Below, one piece after another: positions 9,501-20,910 of a stretch of 64,000 nt of DNA. How positions within the stretch are numbered: the first letter of the stretch is position 1; the number at the start of each line of letters is the position of its first letter. Source of the DNA: Anaeramoeba flamelloides (lineage: Eukaryota > Metamonada > Anaeramoebidae); assembly GCA_027625915.1 (NCBI GenBank), contig JANTQA010000020.1:2170001-2234000 (forward strand). Direction: 5' to 3'. The translations under genes were made by a program, and so were the position numbers. The notes under the pieces are model-generated. The model saw only the letters and a program-made list of their open reading frames with translations. It was not told the origin of the DNA and ran no database searches.

Positions 9501-11587
9501 TTTGAAAAAAAACAACAAGAATTTTCATTTTGATCTTCAATTGAAGATCAAAGAAAATCCCAATAGAAATAAATATGATTCTTCTAGAATAATTTCCATA
9601 CTGTTTCAATAACATTAAAATAACCCGTTTTTACCAAGTGACTATTGATCTTGTTATAAAAAAATTTTTGCAAATGGAATATGTGTCAAAAAAAAAAAAA
9701 TATAAAAAAAAAAAAAAAAAAACAAAAATGTGGAAAAATGATTTCAATTTTGGAAATTTCCAAAATAAATTTTTTCTTCTATTATCTTTTCAAATCCTTT
9801 AAACACATGTAATTCATCCATTAAAACCGTGATTCTTTGACTGGAAAATAGTTTATGATTAAAACCCCAGATTACAAGAATAATCTTTTCATTTTAATAC
9901 ATTGAAACAAATTTATACCAGAGAATCAATTTTAATCCATGAAAACAAAAAAATATATGTTAAATAAAAAATTAAATGAAATTATTGTTTTGGATTTTAT
10001 TGAATTTTAAAAGTCGAGTTATTTATTCAAATAAAACCTATTGAATTGTTAGATAACCCTTACTGCAAGAAATCTATAATCACCGATTTTCAAAATTTTG
10101 TTATGTTCAAATTTTACTCTGAGAGTCTGAAAAATTTTTGAAAATCGGAGATTGTAGATCAAAGTCCTTAAGGGACTAATCAATATTAAGTTTTTTTACC
10201 TAAATTTAATAGAGATTGAGAAAAAATTTTGACAATTACTTAGATTCGAAAACCTGTTTATTTTCAATGTTAAATATATTTCTAGATAAGGAATCCTTAT
10301 TTAGAAATTGGTCAAAAAAAAAAAAAAAATAATAGAGACTAGTCCCTTAAAGGGATATGAGTATCAAATTGTATGAAAATGGAGCAAAAGCTGTTTTTTA
10401 TCCTTATAAACACAAACTAATAAGTTTAAAACTTTTTACCTTTCAAGATGTAAAATTGACAAATGGATTTTAATTGTAAAATAATAAAAAGGAAAAATTT
10501 TCAAATACCATGACTTAAATTATGTAACGAGTGTTACAAATCTGATCTCATTTTAAAAAAGTGTGATAAAAAAGTGTAAAAAGGTGGCTCTGGAAATAGT
10601 TCAATTGAACTTTGTTAACTATTTTAGAAACGCATCTTAAAACTGTTTGATCACTATTTTTAACATGGTTTTAGGGAACTTTTAAATAAAAATTTTCTTT
10701 TCAGAATTATGAAAGGATGGTAATGTAAAATGAATTTTTGAAAGTATTTTAATATGAGTATTTGTGTTAAATTCAAATTGTCTTTATAAAGTCATTTTAA
10801 AAATGTGTGACACAACACTTCTTAGTATAGTTCTGAAAATAACTCCTTTGAAGTTAGTTAACTGTTTATGAGATACTTTTTGAAAATGTTTTTTGTCAGT
10901 CTTTTGTATAAATGGCTTTATCAATTTTTGTAACATGGAAATTAAAAAAGAGTTGTTTTACAAATTAATTTTTGCAAATGAAAAAAAAACAATTATCGTT
11001 TTTGGGTCGTTGAAAACAGTTTACAACCCAACTAATCTTATTTTGTATTCTAAAATTGAAAATAATAAAAAAATAAAAAGGATTAAAAATTAAAAAAAAA
11101 AAAAATAAAAATAAAAAAAAATTTTTGTACCTTAATTCTAATATTTTCCATCGAAGTATGAGAAACAACAGAAAACATTAATAAAAACACATCAGTTCCA
11201 GGATACGATAAAGGCCTGAGTCTGTCATAATCTTCTTGTCCAGCTTTAGAATGGTGGAGATTAAGTTTTTTGGAAAAAAAAAAAAAATAAAATAAAATAA
11301 AAAAAAAAATAAAAAAAAAACATTTGATCGAAGAAACAAGTTGTTTTGTTTTAAAGTTAAGAAACAAGAGAAAAGAAAAGAGAGAAAAAAAAAAAAAACA
11401 AGTAATTACCTGTATCCCAAAGAGTTAAAATTACTGGTTTACCACCAACATAAACAGTTGTGGAATAATTATCAAACACAGTTGGTACGTATTGTTTTGG
11501 AAACTCATTTTTTGAGTAGCTCATTAAAGCACAAGTTTTTCCAACAGCTCCATCTCCAACAACTACAAGTTTAAGTTCTTTTGACAT
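6546..11587 (-). CDS. RAC: Rac-type Rho GTPase, three exons, 190 aa
   Basis: A membrane-anchored molecular switch controlling actin. Exons: 11587-11410, 11243-11131 and 6827-6546. They join in frame to exactly 190 codons plus TAA, the normal Rho length. Visible motifs are the P-loop GDGAVGKT (residues 10-17), switch I PTVFDNYS, switch [22 protein letters not shown] and SALTQ for guanine binding, the Rho insert region, and a C-terminal CNIL box (Leu last, so geranylgeranylation is expected). [18 protein letters not shown] favours Rac over RhoA or Cdc42. Intron 1 is 166 bp (G|GTAATT...AAAG). Intron 2 is 4303 bp (AAG|GTACAA...AATAG) and falls just before TGG of the KW dipeptide. Its size comes from repeats of families B-E. 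The basic tail before the CNIL box is short (APTKKVI). Confidence 0.95.
6961..7563. mobile_element. Family C inverted-repeat element in Rac intron 2
   Basis: The ends are TAAACTCCATTTCACTGAAA (left) and CTTTGACTGAAAGAGAGTTTA (right), which are imperfect inverted repeats. An internal copy of the end motif (GGGCCCCTTTCATTGAAA) lies near 7155. The body matches 42695-43254 in the opposite orientation. A homopolymer-rich core sits at about 7310-7440. There is no coding capacity. Confidence 0.7.
8634..9056. repeat. Family D decamer arrays with palindromic hairpins in Rac intron 2
   Basis: Blocks of a 10-bp unit near GAGTGCCGTA/AAGTGCCGTC (8636-8664, 8743-8790, 8870-8900) alternate with hairpin arms of the form CTAGGTTTTCCAGAATTC ... 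ATTCTGGAAAACCTAAC. The decamers are clearly richer in G and C than the surroundings. The same composite recurs at 50632-51145. Confidence 0.8.
9306..9866. mobile_element. Family B inverted-repeat element in Rac intron 2
   Basis: It aligns by eye with 18647-19212 and 44958-45545. Shared landmarks are TCAAATATCAATTATTTT-like sequence near the left end, AATAAGAAATAAGTAGAA, a GATCTTCAATTGAAGATC palindrome near the middle (9531), CGTTTTTACCAAG, and TTTGACTGGAAAA near the right end. The ends resemble those of family C. No protein is encoded. Confidence 0.65.
10172..10346. mobile_element. Family E internally deleted copy, 175 bp, in Rac intron 2
   Basis: TTAA flanks both ends (10168-10171 and 10347-10350). 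Both ends match those of the 940-bp copies (GGGACTA at left, GACTAGTCCC at right, with the ATAAGGAATCCTTAT segment retained), but the centre is missing. Confidence 0.75.
10555..10890. repeat. Diverged direct repeat in Rac intron 2
   Basis: The stretches around 10555-10645 and 10797-10890 share the same order of words: AAGTGTG or ATGTGTG, then TAGTTC, then GTTAACT with a pyrimidine or purine tail. They look like an old tandem duplication about 240 bp apart, now strongly diverged. Confidence 0.35.
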
Positions 11588-14500
11588 TTTAAAAAGAAAA
11601 GAAGGTATGAATTATGTAAACGAAAAAATAACAAAAAAGAAAAAATAAAAATAAAAAAATGGAATGAAGAAATTGATTTTCAAATTACTTTGGAAAAAAG
11701 CTTGATTGTTCTTTCAAATTTTTGATAAACAAGTTAATATAAATTGTTAATATTAAGTGGTTAGTTGTGAAAGATCATTCTTTTATAAATCCATATGTTC
11801 TTCTGTTTATAATGACGACTCAAACAATTGATACTTTAGGAAAAAAATTTTTTAACACTGGAAGGTAGATCATTTCGCATTTAATTGGAAACATCTGGAG
11901 TATACCATTTAGGTCAACTCGTATGAAAAAACTCCAAAAGAAATCCGAATTTGGAAATTCTGGAAAGGAGTAGAACAGATTTACAAAAACAAGAATTGAA
12001 TGTAACTATTAAAATAGAGAATTTGATCATCGATTTTTTCAGGTCAAGAGAAAGAAATGTGAGATAAAAAAATCTTTTGCTTTAAAAAAAGATCGACAAT
12101 GTTATTAAGAAATGGAATAAATTTTCGCTTCATTTATGTTTTTTCCTGTTGGAACTCTTCAGCGTTTAATTTATAAAATGTTTGAGTTTGTTTCTTTTTT
12201 GAAGAATATTTCTTCTTGTGTTGGTATAGGTGGTAGAATAAGAATCCTGAATTCACCCAGATTTTAGAAAGGAAAAAAAGATAAAATCAGTCCAAAATTT
12301 ATTACCATTTCGATTTAATAGTATCAGTGTTTCGAAGAAAAGAAAAGTGTAAGAAAGAAAAACGTATGGTGTGTATTTGTGTAGGTATAATCAAAATTGA
12401 ACTCTAAGAGTCATTATCTTGTCTTTTTTACAAAATAGAAATTTCTCTTTTCGAGTTACAACCATTGAAGTATTTCGTTACACAAAAAATTCAATTGCTA
12501 CAAAAGAGCCTTTAATTCGTTTGGATGATTTGAAAGGTATTTCTTTTTTAATCTTGTTGTCCAATTCGACAGTTTTAATTTGAAAAAGAGGTGAGGTTAA
12601 ATTATTCAAACTGTTATCATACCTTAAAACCGCTTTCCAAGTCAAACCAAAACTCTCAATCAGAAAATACAAGAATAAAAATAAAACTTTGTATTTCTAC
12701 AATTTAGATTTCTGGGTTTTTCTCAAAAGACTTTCCTTCAAATTGTTTTCTTATTCTACTTTAAATCTATTTTTCTCTAAAAACAAAAAACAATAACAAC
12801 AAGAAATGACAGAAGACTAATCATACCCAACCATTTGAAAACTTGGAGATCTTATGTTCTAAAGGACAAACAAAAGCTGTGTTGAAAGAAAGAGAAAAAA
12901 GAAATGTAATCTAACAAATTAGTAAAACTCTTATTTTAAATTTCCTAAAGTGATTAGTGAATGAAATGAAGTCGTGTCGAATTAAATTATATTGTTATTG
13001 AAGGTAAACTTCATTGTTCTAAATGTTCCAATGTCTCTATAAATTCGATTCGTTAAGTAAAACTATTTGTGTAGCTCCTTAATTAAAAATGATCCTTATA
13101 GTAGTAAAAATTCCAAGAATTTCAGACAAAAATAAGCATTTGGCCTCAAATTTAAATGTTGAATTACCAATGTCCAAAGTTGTAAAATATCTCTTTTAAA
13201 ATTGTCTGGAATAAAGATCGTCACTAAAAAAATTTGATTTTTTCCAAAATTCAATAATTAAAAAAAAGAGACAATTTTAACAAATAAATTTTACATACTG
13301 GAAATATATTGATACCTAGTTTTGTCAAAAAGTAAACCAAAATAATCAATCTTTAGATTTTTATTTTGATAATTATTGAGAACTGCTATACAATTAAATA
13401 ATTTTTTAATTTTTTAATTATTTTCTAATTTACAAATATCGATTATTCAAGACATATAATATTATTATTTTCCTTTATAACTTATTGGATTTTAAAAAGG
13501 AATTAAAGAATTTTATCAATATGAACATTTTTGTTTTTATTAATTCAAAAATAACAATAATTTATTTTTAAATAATATTTATAATAGAGTTTTTTAGATT
13601 TCTTTGAACTACATGACAGTCTTATTACTCACACCCAATTACACCACAATTCAATTTTTGATAACCATTGGTAAACTAAATTTCCTAATAAATGGCCCAC
13701 CTTACATTTGAATAACGAATTGTTTTTGAATCGTTTTGAAGTTTTTCCTCTCACAATGAAAAGTTTGCAAATAAATCATTTTTTCTCTTTTTTATTTTTT
13801 GAAAAGTGTTTTGTTAAAATGGAAAATGAAAATGAAAAATTTGAAAGAAGTAACAGATGAATTAATGAAAAATTTGGTTTCAAATATGAAAAAGAGATTA
13901 GATTTAGTTATTCAAATGTAAAGAGAATCGATAAATGTGTTTTTTTAATTTTTTCAATTTTCTATTTTTCATGTAATGCTTCTTTTAAAAAAAAATGTCC
14001 CACTTTTTTTAACAGTTTTTTTTTTATTTTTTTCTCTTTTATTTTTAAAGGAAAAATAAATATCTCCTGAGTATAGTATTGAATATTAAAATCTAAATTT
14101 TTATATTATAATAGATAACTTCAATTATTAAAAATATTTTTATTTAAAATTTGATTTTTAATGTGCCAATTATTAAGAAAGATAGTTTATATTCTAACAC
14201 CCTGAAGCAAAAAACATTAGATATTTTTTTTTTTTGAAAAATAATTGAAAATATTACAAAAAACAATTCCAAACATTCAGGTACATATTGTAAAAATTTT
14301 TTACACCAGTTTATTCAAAATTAAAATTTTTACTTTGACTCAATAAATTCAACCTTGAATAAAAAAAGTGTGAATTGCATCACATCATGCCTTATTTATC
14401 CACACAAAAACAAATTAAATAATTGATCAAGAAAAAATAAAAAAACAATATTTTTCCAATATTTTTTCAAAAAAAAGATTTTGGATTTGGAATTAAAAAC

Positions 14501-15046
14501 TAAATAATATAAATAAAAAGTATTTAATCGACTATTACAAACAAGATCAAATAAGAAATAAAATAGTTGCAATTTCCAAAATAATTTATGAAAAAAAAAA
14601 ATAATTCCATTTTTGATGTAATTCATATAATTCTAGATTTTAACACCCATTATACGAGACATTATAAACCCCACCCTTTCAAAAGATTTGTAGTATGACC
14701 GTTTTTAATTTTCAAAATAAATTAATTTCCCAAAATTTGTAAAACTCAAAATCATAAGAAATTAGGATTTAATTTTTTTTTGTCATGTTCTTTTTCCTTT
14801 TCTTTGAGCATTTTTAACCTTCTATTTTGATTTCAAGAATTCAACCCCTTCACTTTAACCCTTGAAACAATCTTCTTTTTTTTTTCTCTCGTGGTTCTAT
14901 AAAGATATTTGTTAAAAAAATTTTTGTAAAATAATCATAAATAATTAAATAAAACGAGAAACCCGAAGTAATCTTTTGTTTAACCCTGCACAAAATTAAG
15001 AAGATTAATGAAGTAACAAATATTATGAAATATACTTTCATAAACC
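11588..15046. other. Gap upstream of Rac; no supported gene
   Basis: This is the 5' flank of the Rac gene followed by A/T-rich sequence. A 64-codon reverse frame at 12478-12672 is somewhat less A/T-biased than its surroundings, but I see no family resemblance and no partner exon. No promoter motif could be fixed. Confidence 0.4.
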
Positions 15047-15577
15047 CTAATTCAAATTTTTTAACATAATAAAATTCGATTTGTGAAAAAAAAAAACTTA
15101 TTTAATTAATTCAAGAAGATTTACTAAATTAGAGTCATTCACTAATTGAAATGTTAACACTTTTTTATAAATTACAATACTCACTAAACAATAAATAAAT
15201 AATTATCAATACAAATAAATCATGGGTATGTTAAAAATTTTGGAGAGAGCAAAACAAAAATATTAATTAGTAAATTTGTTTAAATTCTATTAGGAATTAC
15301 TGATCGATCAAATGGTTAGATACTACCAACTAATTTTATTTCAGTTCTTCTATTTGGAACCAACTCAACTTTAACAGAATATCAATTGTACAAAAAAATT
15401 TTGATCCAACGAAACATATAACGTAATTCAAACAATGAAATGAAAACAAAAACTAAAAGATGAAAAAATGATTTTCATATTTTACAAAAATCAAAATTAT
15501 CTCCAATTTCAATGAAATTGTATTATTGTGATTGTTTGGAACATTTTAGATGTGTGGAAAATTTTGAATTTTAGTTA
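15047..15577. mobile_element. Family A (subtype A1) inverted-repeat element
   Basis: It begins CTAATTCAAATTTTTTAACA and ends GAAAATTTTGAATTTTAG. The body has the hallmark GATCGATCAAATGGTTAGAT near 15302. It is collinear with 32859-33390 and 55343-55878. Confidence 0.7.
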
Positions 15578-15584
15578 AGGATTT

Positions 15585-15752
15585 TTTTTTTTAAATTTAG
15601 GGTTTGTTCAGGGTTTTCTTTGATAATTATCAACTCAAATCTGAAGTTTATTATTTCTCGTATTTCTAAACAATTTTGATTTGGTTAATTCTTGAAAAAA
15701 AGTGAATTTTTCATTTTTATCTGGGCGCCTTTGAGTTAAATAGAGTTTAAAT
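15585..15752. mobile_element. Fragment of a family C element
   Basis: The stretch from GGGTTTGTTCAGGGTTTTC (15600) to CTGGGCGCCTTTGAGTTAAA (15721) matches the right third of the family C copy at 43095-43254. The rest of the element is absent. From 15753 to 16390 nothing further is seen. Confidence 0.6.
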
Positions 15753-16390
15753 CAAAAAATTTAGCAAAAACAATTTAAAGCTCCTTAATTATTGAAAATT
15801 GGATTTCGGGTTGTAGACATCTTCACCAATCGTTAATTATGTCAACAAACTTTTAATAATTGATCTCTCAGAAACCATCTAACAACACCCCCACCTTAAA
15901 AAATTAGAACGAATAAACTTAGAATATTTTCCATTATTATTTTTCAACACCATTATTATTTATTTTGTTTCATTTAAATGACAAATTTTGATTGACTATC
16001 AGACAAATTAATAATTTTTACTTTCCTAAAAAATTTTTTTCTAGCCAAATGAAAGAGAACAAATTTAATACCTTTTTTTGTAAAATAAAATGAAAAAACT
16101 TTTCTTTCAGCTTTTCAAAAAAAGATTTTTTTTTCAAATCTGGTTAAATTATTAATTTACCTTTTAGAATTGATTTTTTGATGGTAGGTTTTAATTCTAT
16201 TCATGGAATATGTTTATTTTGGAAATCTGAATAGAAATTTTATTCTTTTTATTTCTTGATTAAGTGTATTCAGTAATAAACAAAATCCCAAATCTAGAAG
16301 TTTGTCATGAATGGAACAGGTCATAAAGATCTCAAAAAAAGTTGTCTGATTATTTGTAATCTTTAAAGCTTTTCTGAATTACCCTTTGGC

Positions 16391-17161
16391 ATGAGTGATC
16401 CAGTTTTACAAAAAATTTCAATTTTTTTTTCAACTTCACCCTCTGTATCCATAAAAAAAATCATTTTTTTTTTTATCACATTTTGTCAAATCATGACTTC
16501 TGAATTACCTCTTTTAGGATGGTGGAAGATGGATGAGGGGAATGGCAAGATTATTGGAGACTCTTCTGAAAATGAGATTCAAGGTGCCATCACCGGGCCT
16601 CTTAACTGGGATACTGGTCCATTTGCAGATTCGTCTGCGATCAAATTTGAAGGACAAAGCTACATTTCCTTTGTTTACAAACACGACCAAAAGTCGAAAC
16701 TCAAACCATATATTCCAACAACCAACCTAAGCTTTTCATTATGGTTTTCAACAAACTCACAAAGTGGTGGGCTCTGTGTGGTAACTAATGGTAATCGATC
16801 AGGATATGACAGGCACATATGGCTAAGGAACGGTTGTCTCAATTTCAACTGTTGGAGCGAAGTAAATTTTTCAGGCAAAACAAAGGTAAACGACAATTCT
16901 TGGCATAACGTAATTTATGTGATCAACGAAAACGTGGGGTTGCGATGTTATGTGGATGGTGAGTTGTATGCAGAGAATGCGAAAAAAGCAAGTAATTTTG
17001 ATTGGGCAACAACTTGGCATATTGGCACCGGGTTTAAAGGAAGAGACTCAAATAATTCTTGCAATTTTACTGGTAAAATAGGAAACCCAATTCTATTTAA
17101 TTGTGCTCTTGATGAAAACCAAGTCAGGGAAATAGCATCGGGGAATATTTATAACTACTAA
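16391..17161 (+). CDS. LamG/concanavalin A-like lectin domain protein
   Basis: The frame codes for 256 residues from 16391, or 222 from the second ATG at 16493, and ends TAA. From LLGWWKMDEGNG to the end it shows the Laminin_G_3 type jelly-roll pattern: a short opening strand WWKMDEG, IKFEGQSYISF, LSFSLWFST, WHNVIYVINENVGLRCYVDG, WHIGTGF and GKIGNPILFN followed by a closing ALDENQVREI helix. That last helix is typical of these carbohydrate- or glycan-binding modules. With the first ATG the protein gains a hydrophobic IIFFFITFC segment that could be a signal peptide with an unusually long N-region. With the second it would be a one-domain cytosolic protein. Cys pairs and NxS/T sites favour secretion. 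No intron is needed. The ligand is unknown. Confidence 0.8.
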   Translation: MSDPVLQKISIFFSTSPSVSIKKIIFFFITFCQIMTSELPLLGWWKMDEGNGKIIGDSSENEIQGAITGPLNWDTGPFADSSAIKFEGQSYISFVYKHDQKSKLKPYIPTTNLSFSLWFSTNSQSGGLCVVTNGNRSGYDRHIWLRNGCLNFNCWSEVNFSGKTKVNDNSWHNVIYVINENVGLRCYVDGELYAENAKKASNFDWATTWHIGTGFKGRDSNNSCNFTGKIGNPILFNCALDENQVREIASGNIYNY

Positions 17162-17479
17162 ACCTTTTTTTTTTTATTGGTTCGTTTTTATTTTTACGTT
17201 CCCTTTACCGATCGAATTTTTCATTTTCTGTTTTTACAAACACAAGCAGTACACAAATAAAGGATCTTATAAATCGTGTTTTTGAATTATTTATACATCC
17301 CTTCCAATCCTAATGTGAAATCTATGATAAACAGAAGATTCATTTTCGATCTCACATTTTCCTTTTTAAGACAGGATTTTATAGCTATGTGATAGCTTTT
17401 TACAAACCGTGAAATTTAATAATAGAACAAAAATTTCTCAAAGATAAAATATTGCAATTTGAATTTTTCACTAAAAAAC

Positions 17480-18125
17480 TTCTGAATGATCACTAAATTA
17501 GAAAAAAATTTCCGGTTTTTGGTGTAACTTTATTTCTAAGCACCTTAAAATCCAAAGGCAAGACCATTTCAAAGTGATTATTAAATTCGATCTTGGATCT
17601 CCAACCTTTGGAAACTTTGTTTTGGATTTTTAATTTGTTTCATAAACAATATAATTTTTTTCTCCTTCTTTCAAAAAAGAAATTTCTTAAAAAAACCGTA
17701 TACCAAACCATAAAATTGTGTGACAGCTTATAACCGAAGATTTTTTTTTTGAATTTAACAGAGACAAAAAAGTCAATTTCTATGTCTGTCAAATTTCACG
17801 GTAGGTTGGGAACGGATGTATGAACAATCAATAATTTAGAAAAATTTTCCGGTTTTTGGTGGATCCTTAATTTCTAAACACCTTAAAATCCAAAGGCAAG
17901 ACCATTTCAAAGTGATTATTAAATTCGATCTTGGATCTCCAACCTTTGGAAACTTTGTTTTGGATTTTTAATTTGATTCATAAACAATATAATTTTTTTC
18001 TCCTTCTTATAAAAAATAAAAATAAAAAAAAAACAAAAGATTTTTTTTTGTATTTAACAGAGACAAAAAAGTCAATTTCTAGATCTGTCAAATTTCATGG
18101 TAGGTTTGGAACGGATGTATTTAAA
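17480..18125. repeat. Tandem direct duplication, offset 338 bp
   Basis: Two adjacent copies (about 17480-17818 and 17819-18125) share long near-identical blocks such as CACCTTAAAATCCAAAGGCA (17541 and 17879) and GACAAAAAAGTCAATTTCTA. The second copy has a small internal replacement by an A-rich run. It lies 320 bp downstream of the LamG gene. A 78-codon frame at 17931 is inside it and is not believed. Confidence 0.85.
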
Positions 18126-18445
18126 GTATTCTACACCTTATTCTATTTTTACAGGTATTTGAACTAATAAATGGGATAAAGTTTTCACTTCCGTTTCCAA
18201 ATTTTCCTTTTATAAATAGATTTTTCAAGGGTTTAGGTTTTAATTTGTTTTCTCTATTTCATGTTTGAATAAGGAAAAAAAAACTGAAAATTTTTTATAT
18301 CATTTACTAACAAATTACCAGTCACAAAATCACTTTGTAAAATATTGGGTCCAATCTGATTTTTATGATCAAAGAAGATTACTTTGGTGACTCAAAGTCT
18401 ATTCATTGACTTAAGAGGAACTACTTGTTTTTTATTTTCCAAGAT

Positions 18446-18448
<3 letters not shown>

Positions 18449-18486
<38 letters not shown>
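18449..18486. repeat. (AT)19 microsatellite
   Basis: An uninterrupted AT dinucleotide run of 38 bp. Confidence 0.95.
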
Positions 18487-18489
<3 letters not shown>

Positions 18490-18646
18490 ATTTTACTTAT
18501 CTTTGAACTATTTTTTCTTTTAATTCAAATTAAAATCTACATTAAAAAGAAATAACAAAATAAATTTATTAGCATGTCAAAATTATTTTAAATTTTTTTA
18601 AATCAAACTTGAAAAAAAATTTTGGTCAAACCAGGATGTTAAGGGC

Positions 18647-19212
18647 TATATATGAACTTTGTACCAGTCAAAGGGGCAAATCGTTTTTTTCAAATATCAA
18701 TTATTTTATATAATTAACCTTTAAAGAATTAATAAGAAATAAGTAGAACATTATACACAAAGAATAGATGATATTCATCAGTATGGAATAAAACGAAAAA
18801 ATCAATAAATTTTCATAAAAATTTCAAAACTCAGATTCTTAGGGAACCATTGAGAAAAAAAAACAAGATAATGTTGATCTTCTATTAAAGATCAAATAAA
18901 TTTTCAACCGAAATCAAAATGATTTCTCTACAATAATTTTCACAGTTCCAATAACCTTAGAATAACACGTTTTTACCAAGAATATATTGATTTTGCAATT
19001 TTTTTTTAAATTGCAAATGAATTCGGTGTAAAAAAAAAATCGAAAAAAAAAAAAGCAAAAAAAAAAAAGTGAAAAAATGATTTCAATTTTGAAATTTACT
19101 ATATAAATTTTTCTTCTAATATCGATTCAAACATTTTAAACACATTTAATTCACCCACCCCTCTCCCCTAAAGCTACGTGTCTTTGAATGGAAAACGGTT
19201 ATATATAAACCC
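18647..19212. mobile_element. Family B inverted-repeat element
   Basis: It starts with CCAGTCAAAGGGGCAAAT and ends near TCTTTGAATGGAAAACGG, which are inverted versions of each other in the CAGTCAAAG/CTTTGAATGG core. It is collinear with 9306-9866. It abuts a family A element on its right. Confidence 0.65.
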
Positions 19213-19213
19213 C

Positions 19214-19731
19214 AGATTCCAAAAATTTGGACACACCCAAAATCAAAAATAGGCAAAAAAAACCCAATTTATTGTATTTTTTTAAACCTTTTATAAAACC
19301 ACTTTTAAGTTACCCAGTATTAATGTTTTTATAAGTAATCATTTTAACCCAAATAAAAGAAAAAAATATAAAACTCAAAAATAAAAACCAGTCTGTCCAA
19401 AATAATGAAACGAGGGGAACAAAAAATATATTGGTAAATTTGTTGGAATTTCACCAACAATTGTTGATCGATCTAATGTTAATATACCATCTACCAATTT
19501 TATGTGATTTTCCAATTTAACAAACTCAACACTAACCTTCTATCAACCATTGAAAAAAAATTCCAGATCTAACGAAACAGATTACGTAACTGCAAAAAAG
19601 GAAATGAAAACAAAACAAAAAAGACAAAAAATGAAATAGTTTGTAAAATCAAAATTCTTTCCAATTTGAATTTAAAGTGCAGTAATGATGTTCTTTCCAC
19701 GGTTTAAACTGTGTCCAAATTTTTGGAATCT
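19214..19731. mobile_element. Family A (subtype A2) element with perfect 21-bp terminal repeats
   Basis: The left end is AGATTCCAAAAATTTGGACA followed by C (19214-19234). The right end, 19711-19731, is its exact reverse complement. The inverted symmetry continues outward as ATATATAAAC/GTTTATATAT on the two sides, so the true borders may lie about 10 bp further out. Collinear with 3995-4515. The 620 bp from 19732 to 20352 holds nothing recognised. Confidence 0.85.
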
Positions 19732-20352
19732 AGTTTATATATATATTAACTATTTCTACAAAAAGTACGAAAAAATTATTTTCAAATCCCTTTATGAAAT
19801 TTAATTTTGATGAAGTTATTTCAATATCCAAAATTGTTATTCGTCATTAATTGATGATTCTTAATAATAACTCAATTTGTGTATTACTATGGGGCCACTT
19901 TACTAAAAGATATAAAAGCTTTTTGATCTTGATTTTAAATGATATTTTTTTAATGAGAAAATTGGTATTTAATTTTTTTTTGATCAGAAAAAATGTTATC
20001 TTTCGAGATTTAATCTCAGCAAAATTTTCAACAGAAGGTAAAAAATATAACAGTATTTTATTAGTTTAAAAGATCGTTTGTATAACAACCATATTTCCTG
20101 TTTTTTAAATTAAATTTTATGGTACATAATTTTTGCCTTAGAAAACCGTTTAATTTTTTTTTCATTTTTTGGAAATATTTTTATTAACATTTTTTGAAAT
20201 ATATCCAATAGTCATTGATTCAATCGGTATGAATATTTTTCATAATTTTATATTGCCAGTTTACCAATAGAATCAAGCAAAAGAATTTTCTCGGGAATAT
20301 ATATATATAAAACCCCACTTTTTTGGAAATACCTTATATATATATATATATA

Positions 20353-20910
20353 TTAATCAATAAGTGTTATTTGGTTTCCAAAAGCTAAAAAAGCACGTGT
20401 TTGGATGAAAAGGGAAACTGTATCTGGTAACATTTTCCAAACCACACCAAAATCTTTTTGGTTATGCATAATTGACATTTTTTTTTTGTCCATATCCAAT
20501 TTAATTGTGATTATATCATTTGTTTCTATTGGATTACCCCATTCAATTTTAAGATCCTTTAGCTTATATATGTTCCCTTTACCCTTATAACTAGATAAAC
20601 CATTGTCCCAATATGTTTCGATCCAGTACAAATCATTTTTTGTTAATAAATCACGCCCTTGAATACAATTTGATCTTTTTGAAGAATTGATTACACCTAT
20701 TTGAATATAATTTGTATTTTTAAATGGCTTTGCAATTTTATTCATTTTTAATTTAATATAATGCATGCCTTTATAATATATGGTGTCACCAACAGCATAA
20801 TTCCCCTTTTTAAATTTTATTGTCCTGCAATTATTGCCAACTTCAACACCCTTTTCTACAAAAATTGATCGAAATAATGTTGGATTTTGTGGTATTTGTA
20901 TTTTTTTCAC
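20353..20910 (-). CDS. SPRY-like domain exon, 5' exon not found
   Basis: The frame codes for about 185 residues ending LID and TAA. The middle and end fit a B30.2/SPRY-type beta-sandwich: KMNKI, YIQIGVINSS, YWIETYWDNGLS, GDTIYYKG in the opening part, NDIITIKLDMDKKKMSIMHN and KDFGVVWKMLPDTVSLFIQT. SPRY modules bind peptides and often follow B-box, BTB or coiled-coil regions. The first codon of the open stretch here is GTG, no ATG lies in frame between the upstream stop and residue 49, and the sequence TTTTAG stands directly at 20910. The simplest reading is a 3' splice site with one or more upstream exons further right that I could not identify. A decayed or partial copy is the alternative. 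The exact 5' border is therefore provisional. Confidence 0.6.
   Translation of the reverse strand: MKKIQIPQNPTLFRSIFVEKGVEVGNNCRTIKFKKGNYAVGDTIYYKGMHYIKLKMNKIAKPFKNTNYIQIGVINSSKRSNCIQGRDLLTKNDLYWIETYWDNGLSSYKGKGNIYKLKDLKIEWGNPIETNDIITIKLDMDKKKMSIMHNQKDFGVVWKMLPDTVSLFIQTRAFLAFGNQITLID

Noticed and set aside
11083-11574. Frames overlapping the Rac exons that read into introns
   Set aside because: Only the GT-AG spliced frame gives the full GTPase; the extensions are intron sequence.
12478-12672. 64-codon reverse frame upstream of Rac
   Set aside because: No recognisable domain, no splice partner and no clear start context.
18449-18486. AT run as a possible promoter or telomere signal
   Set aside because: A plain dinucleotide microsatellite with no gene start nearby.
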